Assembly: GCA_964526635.1 (NCBI GenBank)
Contig: CAZGLR010000095.1
Location: forward strand, 1 to 13,100
Direction: 5' to 3'
Length of the DNA stretch: 13,100 nt
Source of the DNA: CAZGLR01 sp964526635
GTDB lineage: Bacteria; Zixibacteria; MSB-5A5; GN15; JAAZOE01
The notes under the pieces: model-generated
Databases searched by the model: none
What the model was told of the DNA's origin: nothing
Seen by the model: the letters and a program-made list of their open reading frames with translations, nothing else
Shown: positions 1 to 5,459 of the stretch, one piece after another
How the letters are laid out: each line of letters opens with the position of its first letter
Numbering within the stretch: the first letter of the stretch is position 1
Program-made: the position numbers and the translations under genes

Positions 1-262
1 GCCAGGACCAGGTGGCGCCATCGGGCGAAGAAATGACAAAGCCGGTGGTCAGGGCGCGGACCCGTTCGTCATTGGCAATATGGAATTGAAACGCGGTAGT
101 CCGGCCGGTCCAGATGGTATCCCCTGAATTGACAGTGACGTCAATTGCGGCTTCGGCTGCGGTCTCTCCCGCCGCGATACCAAGCAGCATGAGGCAGAGC
201 AGTAGCAGACTTCCCCGGAATAGATGCCTTACATAGCTTCGAGATATTGTGTGTCTGTCCAT
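1..262 (-). CDS. Secreted protein, N-terminal fragment (runs off the window)
   Basis: An open frame of 87 codons starts at ATG 262-260 and leaves the window at its left edge. A Shine-Dalgarno-like GAGGTG lies a few bases before the ATG. The product starts with a classic signal peptide: charged n-region (MDRHTISRSYVRHLFRG), hydrophobic core SLLLLCLMLLGIA, likely cleavage after AGETAAEA or just before it. The mature part (IDVTVNSGDTIWTGRTTAF...) resembles the protein at 475-1392 over about 40 residues: both have DTI(W/Y)...TAF.(F/I)..I.ND and then (S/T).DGA.WS(W/Y). They are probably paralogues, so a dockerin-type tail beyond the window edge is likely but not seen. Function is unknown; export is well supported. 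Confidence 0.75.
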   Translation of the reverse strand, partial: MDRHTISRSYVRHLFRGSLLLLCLMLLGIAAGETAAEAAIDVTVNSGDTIWTGRTTAFQFHIANDERVRALTTGFVISSPDGATWSW

Positions 263-346
263 AGAACACCTCGAGAAAAATTTGTGCGTGTCCCTGAAGT
301 AATGATACGACGCTCAGGACGTGGTATTATTTTGCAGTACTGGAAT

Positions 347-375
347 AATATACGGGATGTGATGCCATGATACAA
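347..375 (-). promoter_or_regulatory. Candidate sigma-70-type promoter for the gene at 1-262
   Basis: On the minus strand TTGTAT (375-370) is followed after exactly 17 bases by TATATT (352-347). A start near position 340 would leave a 5' leader of about 78 bases. The match is by eye against the general bacterial consensus; the organism's own consensus is not known. Confidence 0.35.
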
Positions 376-381
376 CGATTT

Positions 382-402
382 TTTCGCATTCGCGAAGCGA
401 AA
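382..402. repeat. Inverted repeat just upstream of the candidate promoter
   Basis: Arms TTTCGC (382-387) and GCGAAA (397-402) flank a loop that itself contains the palindrome TTCGCGAA. No T-run follows on either strand, so it is a poor intrinsic terminator. It lies six bases upstream of the proposed -35 of the gene at 1-262, so an operator role is possible. Confidence 0.3.
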
Positions 403-474
403 TAAATGCTATAAGTCTATCTATGTTAGCGGGTTAGGGGCGTGGTCTGTGATGGTTTTGTCGAAGGTTGGTGA

Positions 475-1392
475 TTAATTGCTGGGGCGGGGTTCTCCCG
501 CCCTTGGGAAACAAAGGCAACCAAATAGGGGCGGCTGGACGCCGCCTCTGCACTCGAATGACTCACCACATCCCGCGCATGGGGCATCACCGCCGGAAAA
601 AATGTACTGGATCAGGTAAATCACATCACCGATGTTGACGGTCACACTGCAATCGACATCGCCGGAGGCCAATGGTCCCGGTGGCGGCCCGCCCTTGAAG
701 ATATAATTCATAATATATATCGGATCGGCCAGGTTGACGAGATTATCACGGTTGACATCACCGCATTGGGTGACAGCCATCTCGACAACCGGATAACAAT
801 AGTAGACGCCAACATCCGGCAGAGTGAAAAACTGCCCGGAACCGGTGGAAAAGCCGAAAAAGTTGCCATTGGGAAAATTGATGCCGCGGATACAGATCTC
901 TCCCGGCGCGGGCGCGGTGACGTGCAGCGAGAGCATGTGCTGCGACGCCCCTGGCAAAATACCGGGGCTGGAGAAAGCCGCGCCGCCGATACCAATCGAG
1001 TCGCGCAAGGCGCCATCGATGTCACGCTCGTTGATTATCAGACGGGTAAGGTCAAAGACATTCGCGATCGGATCGAGACGGCTCCCGGGGACGACTGTGA
1101 CAGCCGCCAGCCCGGAACCGAGGCCGTCGGGGCCCCATCCCCCGACGTCAGTGTAGGACCATATAGCCCCATCGGTGGAACTGAGCTCCCACCCGAGCTG
1201 TATGCCGGCCCAGGCGATATCGTTTTCGATGAAGATGTCGAAAGCGGTCGGTTGATTGATGTAGATTGTATCGTGCTGACCCCAGCAGGTCATTTGAATA
1301 ATGGCGTGATTTTCTGCGGAGACGGCGGATACAAGCAGGCCAATGATGACAAGGGCGGCAAAATGAAGGCGAAAGCGAGGTGTCGGTCTCAT
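475..1392 (-). CDS. Secreted protein with C-terminal dockerin-type repeat pair
   Basis: 305 residues from ATG 1392. The frame stays open upstream to 1668, but the signal peptide MRPTPRFRLHFAALVIIGLL..VSAVSA (cleavage after about residue 26) fixes the start. No clear Shine-Dalgarno precedes it, and the upstream extension is translated repeat DNA. Residues 27-205 are a beta-rich domain of unknown type shared with the product of 1-262. Residues 211-235 and 244-268 are two dockerin type I calcium-binding repeats: GDVNRDNLVNLADPIYIMNY and GDVDCSVTVNIGDVIYLIQY, each followed by IF.GG. In cellulosome organisms dockerins bind cohesins; in Zixibacteria-like genomes such tails are common on secreted proteins whose partners are unknown. 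The last 25 residues are Cys-rich and run into a GC-rich palindrome at the stop codon. Specific function is not recognisable. Confidence 0.85.
   Translation of the reverse strand: MRPTPRFRLHFAALVIIGLLVSAVSAENHAIIQMTCWGQHDTIYINQPTAFDIFIENDIAWAGIQLGWELSSTDGAIWSYTDVGGWGPDGLGSGLAAVTVVPGSRLDPIANVFDLTRLIINERDIDGALRDSIGIGGAAFSSPGILPGASQHMLSLHVTAPAPGEICIRGINFPNGNFFGFSTGSGQFFTLPDVGVYYCYPVVEMAVTQCGDVNRDNLVNLADPIYIMNYIFKGGPPPGPLASGDVDCSVTVNIGDVIYLIQYIFSGGDAPCAGCGESFECRGGVQPPLFGCLCFPRAGEPRPSN
485..503. repeat. GC-rich palindrome (type C) at the 3' end of the dockerin gene
   Basis: GGGCGGG (485-491) and CCCGCCC (497-503) form a perfect 7-bp stem with a 5-base loop, inside the last ten codons of the gene ending at 475. 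No U-run follows on the minus strand, so it is not a canonical terminator. Related GGGCGGG-type elements occur at 1621-1641 and 5371-5398. Confidence 0.5.
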
Positions 1393-1451
1393 ATAAAATA
1401 TATACGGAGATTGAGGATCTTCAAACAAGAGGGAAAGCGGGGGCTTTTTGT

Positions 1452-1518
1452 CCCACCCGGCGGGTGGGGTACAAGGGAGGTTTTGGAATTTCCGAAATTC
1501 CCACCACCCTGCGGGTGG
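1452..1518. repeat. Two type A palindromes flanking a perfect inverted repeat
   Basis: CCCACCC-GGC-GGGTGGG (1452-1468) and CCACCC-TGC-GGGTGG (1504-1518) are degenerate copies of the type A palindrome seen at 5244, 5325, 7475, 7556 and 7737; each is followed by GGGTAC or GGGGTACCGG. Between them GGAATTTC-C-GAAATTCC (1485-1501) is a perfect 8-bp inverted repeat. No type B palindrome is present here. The set lies 60-130 bases upstream of the dockerin gene. Confidence 0.7.
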
Positions 1519-1620
1519 GGTACCGGCTTTTGTCGAAGAAATGTAATCAATTGCATCGGCGGGGTTCTCCGGCATGAACGGAGTGGGTGCAAACTCGGTC
1601 GATTGAATTCGATCGCCCAG

Positions 1621-1641
1621 CGGGCGGGGGGATCCTCGCCC
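1621..1641. repeat. GC-rich type C element
   Basis: CGGGCGGGGGGATCCTCGCCC has GGGCG/CGCCC arms and shares its first 11 bases (CGGGCGGGGGG) with the element at 5371. It looks like a dispersed repeat. Confidence 0.45.
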
Positions 1642-1718
1642 ATATGCACAAGTATAGCTGGTACACACACGATGCTATTGATTCATATCAAGAGGGAGTT
1701 TACGCGATTGCTGCCTGC

Positions 1719-3038
1719 TTACGCTATCGGGGCGCCGACTCGTTTCTTTTCAAGCTCAATTGCCTCGATCTGTTTTTTCAGGCGATCTTCGATATCAAGA
1801 ATCTGGGTTTCATCGTGATACTGCGTGATGTCAAAGCTGGAGAGTGATTTGAGCTCTTCCAGGACCAGCGAGATCATCTCGACCGATTTTTCGATAATCA
1901 GCATAGAGGAATAGGCGACTTTGTTATCGTCGTTGATATTGCCCTTTTTAATAGCCAGTCCGACCAGTTGGGCGCGGCCGAGGATAGTCGCGGAGGCGTT
2001 GTTGATGTAATGCGACAGAGTAGCGGTGATAGCCTTGAGCGATTCGAGAGCGGCCTTTTTCATCTGTTCGCGGGCAAGCTGGGCCTGCATCTTACGATTT
2101 TCCGAGAGCACCGATTCGACCATAAGGTATTGCTTGTAGATCAGGTCGTTGGCATCGAGCAGCAAATCGGTGACTGAGCCGATCTTAATATCGAGGAATT
2201 CGGATTCACTGATCAGTTTGCTGAGGATTTTTTCCTGCAGATCGGCGAAAGTCGTCTTGCCGATCCCGAGTGATTCAGCCAGAGCGTCGATCCGTTCGAT
2301 TTCTTCTGGTTCAGGCGGGGGCATCTGGCAGGTGCGGAATTTAGAGATCATATCTCCCAGTGCCACGATACGGGTCAGGCGACTGGAATCTTCGACATCA
2401 TCTTTGTCGAAGACATCATGATGCGCGCCGATAACTTCGCCGATAAAGCCGGGAATGTGCCATTGATCGAGCAGGAATTTCCCCACTTTGGCGTGGGTGG
2501 TGTTCCAATATTCCTGTTCGAGCTTGATCAGTGATTCGCCGGATTCGACCAGTTTCCAAAGACGCTTAAACTGATCAGTAAAGTTGGCCTCGAGAATCAG
2601 AAGCCCGATATCATGAAGCAGGCCGGCTACGAAGGCCTCTTCCGACGGCCGATAAGCGCAGGCCTGGGCGATTTCACGGGAGGCGATAGCCACTTCCAGA
2701 CTGTGGCGCCAGAAGCGGGTTCGGTCGATGATTTCGTTTTCAGCATCGAAGAACTTATACAGGCTGGTGGATAACGCCAATGTCTTGACCGCGCGGGTAC
2801 CGAGAGTCATGACCGCCTGATTGATTGTAGATATCTCCCGGGCGGGGCCGTAGAACGGCGAGTTGGCAATTCGAAGGAGACGAGCGGTCAGAGCCGGATC
2901 GCGCATGATAACTCTGGCGATTTCATCGGTGGAGCAGTCGTCCTGATCGACGACCCTGATGACCTCGACCAGAACCTGCGGCAAAGAAGTCAGCTCTTTG
3001 CTGTCCTTCAGAAGCTGAAATATGGTTTTTTCCGACAT
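1719..3038 (-). CDS. HDOD-domain signalling protein with histidine-kinase-like helical tail
   Basis: 439 residues from ATG 3038, with only a weak AGG before the start. Residues about 10-210 are an HDOD domain: LPQVLVEVIRVV, then DPALTARLLRIANSPFYG (48-64), a helix ending TLALS, WRHSLEVA (H112), the HD pair H142-D143 in GLLHDIGLL, and AHHD (205-208). HDOD proteins are cytoplasmic signal proteins, often tied to cyclic-di-GMP, motility, pili or stress, generally without proven hydrolase activity. Residues 295-330 look coiled-coil. Residues 331-395 (LSHYINNASATILGRAQL) resemble the dimerisation/phosphotransfer helices of histidine kinases, with H343 followed by NN, but no ATP-binding domain follows and the protein ends in a charged helix. 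It lies 33 bp downstream of the exonuclease gene, probably co-transcribed. HDOD is very likely; the tail assignment is moderate. Confidence 0.88.
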   Translation of the reverse strand: MSEKTIFQLLKDSKELTSLPQVLVEVIRVVDQDDCSTDEIARVIMRDPALTARLLRIANSPFYGPAREISTINQAVMTLGTRAVKTLALSTSLYKFFDAENEIIDRTRFWRHSLEVAIASREIAQACAYRPSEEAFVAGLLHDIGLLILEANFTDQFKRLWKLVESGESLIKLEQEYWNTTHAKVGKFLLDQWHIPGFIGEVIGAHHDVFDKDDVEDSSRLTRIVALGDMISKFRTCQMPPPEPEEIERIDALAESLGIGKTTFADLQEKILSKLISESEFLDIKIGSVTDLLLDANDLIYKQYLMVESVLSENRKMQAQLAREQMKKAALESLKAITATLSHYINNASATILGRAQLVGLAIKKGNINDDNKVAYSSMLIIEKSVEMISLVLEELKSLSSFDITQYHDETQILDIEDRLKKQIEAIELEKKRVGAPIA

Positions 3039-3071
3039 ATGGCTACCTATAGTAGCAATATCGGCCGCAGC

Positions 3072-4292
3072 TTACAAAGGTTTAGAAAGTTTAGTGTTCA
3101 GCTTACGATTTAGCCGTTTCTGGCGATGGATCATTTCGTTACGCTGACTTGGGTTCAACTCGAGTTGAAGGATGAAATTGACTGTCTCGAGGGCGTTTTC
3201 CGGATCTTTTTCCCGATGTTCCTGGTGTTTAGCCAGTTCGAGTAGATGGCGTAGAACGACGGGATCGTCGTCGGTATCAGTGGCTGAGCGCCATATGGCG
3301 GAGGCATCGTCGAAATAACCCAGTGATTTCAGGGCCAGTGAGTACTGCAGGCGGGCGATCAGTGAGGATTCATCGAAATAACCGGGACCGATCTGCTGCA
3401 TGTAGGTATGGAGATCATTGAAACGGCGATGGCGGAAGAAATGATTGATGACACCCTCGAGAAGCGGGGCGCCATTGATCCGTTCGGGGCGGCCGAGTAC
3501 CTCTGGAATACAGCGGGTCACCAGAGCCAGGGAGATGACATCGAGGCGATTATGGCGAATAATTTCGGGGATCATGCCGGGCTGGCGGTCATAAAGATAA
3601 TCGAAGTACTTCATCGGGATCATGTAGCCGGGAATATCATCTCCCCGATCGAATGAGAGGAGGCATTTTTCCATCGAAATCAGGCTGCAATCCTCGCCCA
3701 GGCGCCTAAAGAGCGAACGGGCCGGATGCAGGATATCGAGGTGATCATCGAGTTCCGGGATCGGCATTCTATTCAAAGTCAGCCGCCCGACCAGCATCGG
3801 CCAGTCAAATGATTTGCCGTTGTAGGAGACCATAATCGAGCCCGCCGGGAGTTCATCGCCGGAGAGTTTAAGCAACAGCGGTTCATTGGGATAATCAGGC
3901 AGGAAATACTGTGTGACGCGGAAGGTCGTGTTGTCTATGAAACGACCGAATCCGCAGAGAAAGATCATCATCCCGGTACCGCCGGAAAGGCCGGTGGTTT
4001 CGGTATCGAAAAAGACAAAGCGCGTCGGGTCAACAAAGCTGTCGTCTCCCCCAATTGCGAAATGCCAGTTGCAATAGAGATCGGTTCGGAGATGGTCGGC
4101 AATATCTTTGAGATCGGCGTAGGGGAAAATCGTATGATCGTCGACAATTCGCAGAATAGTGCCGCCATCCTGCTGGATTATATCTGCTTCAAGCAGCTCG
4201 GCGAGGTCACAGAGGGTATCATCGACCGGTATCTCTTCGCCGGGAAGCTGATAGTATTGATTAAGGGTTTGTAGGCGTCGTTTGCGCGGCAT
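3072..4292 (-). CDS. RNase H-like exonuclease domain protein (YprB type) with TPR-like tail
   Basis: 406 residues. Residues 90-255 form a DnaQ-like 3'-5' exonuclease fold of the YprB/RNase_H_2 class: FFDTETTGLSGGTG (D96, E98), SYNGKSFDWP (N158, F162, D163), DILHPARSLFR (D186) and HNRLDVISLA (H247, N248, D251). The acidic metal-binding residues (DxE, later D, final D) all look intact, so catalysis by two metal ions is expected. The substrate is not proven for this family. The C-terminal 150 residues are helical and TPR-like (SLALKSLGYFDDASAIW). The N-terminal 90 residues are family-typical. The first 32 bases overlap the end of the HEAT gene at 4261, suggesting translational coupling, and the HDOD gene follows after 33 bp. 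In Bacillus yprB sits beside a DEAD-box helicase gene; none is here. A purine-rich GAAGAA precedes the ATG. Confidence 0.85.
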   Translation of the reverse strand: MPRKRRLQTLNQYYQLPGEEIPVDDTLCDLAELLEADIIQQDGGTILRIVDDHTIFPYADLKDIADHLRTDLYCNWHFAIGGDDSFVDPTRFVFFDTETTGLSGGTGMMIFLCGFGRFIDNTTFRVTQYFLPDYPNEPLLLKLSGDELPAGSIMVSYNGKSFDWPMLVGRLTLNRMPIPELDDHLDILHPARSLFRRLGEDCSLISMEKCLLSFDRGDDIPGYMIPMKYFDYLYDRQPGMIPEIIRHNRLDVISLALVTRCIPEVLGRPERINGAPLLEGVINHFFRHRRFNDLHTYMQQIGPGYFDESSLIARLQYSLALKSLGYFDDASAIWRSATDTDDDPVVLRHLLELAKHQEHREKDPENALETVNFILQLELNPSQRNEMIHRQKRLNRKLNTKLSKPL

Positions 4293-5232
4293 GGTTTAAT
4301 TCTTCGATTGTTTGCCGGAGTATAGTCGGCACATTACTGACATCGAGCTGCTCGATAAATTTCGCGGTTTTGTCCGGATCGGCCCGATGCGCCAGCGGCA
4401 GCACCGCCGAAATAAGATACGGATTATCAGTAACGAGATATGGCGTCAGCGCGGAATAAGCGACCAGGCAGGTATCACGGGTGAAGGCGTTGAGCATCAT
4501 GATCTGCATATCAGGCGTGGCTGAGTTGAGGTACGGCAATAGATAACCGGGACGCTGGTCGCAGTCGATACCAGCCAGGGCGTCGACGGCAGCCATGCGG
4601 ACGCCATAATAGTCATCATCGAGCGCGTAAATAAGCTCGGAGATAAAATGTTCTCCCCCGAGCCGTTCGGCCGACACGGCGGCCATAGTGCGGACGAGTT
4701 CGTTTTCATCGGTCAAAGCGCCTTTGACATTATCCACCGCACGCAGATCACCGATTTTGCCGAGAGCACGGACCGCCTGATAACGGGCCCAGTAGTAGTC
4801 ATCATTGACGACCGGAATAAGCGGAGCGACCGAGGTCGTATCGGGCAGGAAGTAGAGCATCAGCGCGATGCGCGAAAGTTGCAGCGAGTCGGCATCAGGA
4901 ATAGCCTGTTGCAGCAACGGCACCGCCGGATCTCCGATTTTTTTGAAGATGTTTTCGAGCGTGACGCGCTCGCGGGCGTCGGGTGTACCGAGTTTGGCGA
5001 TGAGATGCGGGACAGCATCGCCACCGATTTCGGCGATATCGTCGATGGTCGGTTGCACCAGGTCGCGATATTTGAAATCGCCCGATGATGCGATGACGAA
5101 CATCGAGTCGATTTTGAATTCGAGGGCATCATTGGCGATGGCGATGGGGGCGAAGGCAATGAGGATTAGAAGGAGTAATCCCACAGCAAGCTGTGGGGCA
5201 CCATAGATCGCACCCCTGAAGGGATGTGGCAT
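4261..5232 (-). CDS. Secreted HEAT-repeat protein
   Basis: 323 residues if begun at ATG 5232. That start gives a good signal peptide: MPHPFRGAIYGAPQLAVG, hydrophobic LLLLILIAFAPIAIA, cleavage AIA|ND. Residues about 50-300 carry HEAT/PBS-lyase-type helical repeats (GGDAVPHLIAKLG, KIGDPAVPLLQQAI, YWARYQAVRALGKIGD, YGVRMAAVDALAGID), which normally make protein-binding solenoids. The frame is also open to ATG 5463. That upstream start has AAAGGGG eight bases away and an ATGA overlap with the stop of the preceding gene, but would add 77 residues of translated repeat before the hydrophobic core. I prefer 5232 because the neighbour at 5460 has an almost identical signal peptide, yet the coupling evidence makes 5463 a serious alternative. 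The end overlaps the exonuclease gene. A partner role with the preceding secreted repeat protein is inferred from adjacency only. Confidence 0.8.
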   Translation of the reverse strand: MPHPFRGAIYGAPQLAVGLLLLILIAFAPIAIANDALEFKIDSMFVIASSGDFKYRDLVQPTIDDIAEIGGDAVPHLIAKLGTPDARERVTLENIFKKIGDPAVPLLQQAIPDADSLQLSRIALMLYFLPDTTSVAPLIPVVNDDYYWARYQAVRALGKIGDLRAVDNVKGALTDENELVRTMAAVSAERLGGEHFISELIYALDDDYYGVRMAAVDALAGIDCDQRPGYLLPYLNSATPDMQIMMLNAFTRDTCLVAYSALTPYLVTDNPYLISAVLPLAHRADPDKTAKFIEQLDVSNVPTILRQTIEELNHAAQTTPTNP

Positions 5233-5350
5233 CCTCGTGTCTGCCCCACCCTGCGGGTGGGGTACCGGGGAGTCAATAAAATTTTGATTATCCCACAGCA
5301 AGCTGTGGGGCACCCCATTATTCCCCCCACCCTGCGGGTGGGGTACCGGG
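5180..5350. repeat. Alternating A/B palindromic repeat array (two copies)
   Basis: B palindromes (CCCACAGC-AA-GCTGTGGG) lie at 5180-5197 and 5292-5309. A palindromes (CCCCACCC-TGC-GGGTGGGG, followed by TACCGGG) start at 5244 and 5325. The spacing from A to A is 81 bp, which is 27 codons. The AT-rich linker TAAAATTTTGATTAT separates A from B. The array covers the 5' end of the HEAT gene, and the first B palindrome encodes APQLAVG within its signal peptide. The same layout recurs at 7411-7762. Confidence 0.85.
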
Positions 5351-5370
5351 GGAATTGGTTTATCAGACGA

Positions 5371-5398
5371 CGGGCGGGGGGGCCCGGCCCCTACGGAT
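5371..5398. repeat. GC-rich type C element
   Basis: Starts CGGGCGGGGGGGCCCGG and continues to CCCCTACGG. It shares CGGGCGGGGGG with the element at 1621 and contains a GGGCCC core. It sits between the 81-bp array and the stop codon of the preceding secreted repeat gene. Confidence 0.45.
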
Positions 5399-5459
5399 AA
5401 ATCATGTTTTGTGGTCATGGTATGGGCCTTTCCATGATATCGGGCCTCGGTATTCGTCA

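Larger units (their letters stand above)
1393..1718. other. Repeat-filled intergenic region (326 bp)
   Basis: The gap between the HDOD gene (stop at 1719) and the dockerin gene (start 1392) contains two type A palindromes, one other palindrome and one type C element, but no convincing gene. On the minus strand TATACT at 1656-1651 would make a good -10 box, yet no matching -35 lies 16-18 bases upstream, so I do not call a promoter. No intrinsic terminator for the HDOD gene is seen. Confidence 0.6.

Noticed and set aside
485..503. Hairpin at the end of the dockerin gene as an intrinsic terminator
   Set aside because: The stem is strong but lies inside the coding sequence and no T-run follows on the minus strand.
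1393..1668. N-terminal extension of the dockerin protein by 92 residues
   Set aside because: The extra sequence is translated palindromic repeat and non-coding DNA, and it would bury the signal peptide; the open frame is probably due to high GC.
766..1818. Long plus-strand open frame of 350 codons
   Set aside because: It lies antisense to the dockerin gene, has no domain pattern, and crosses repeats; it is a shadow of the real gene.
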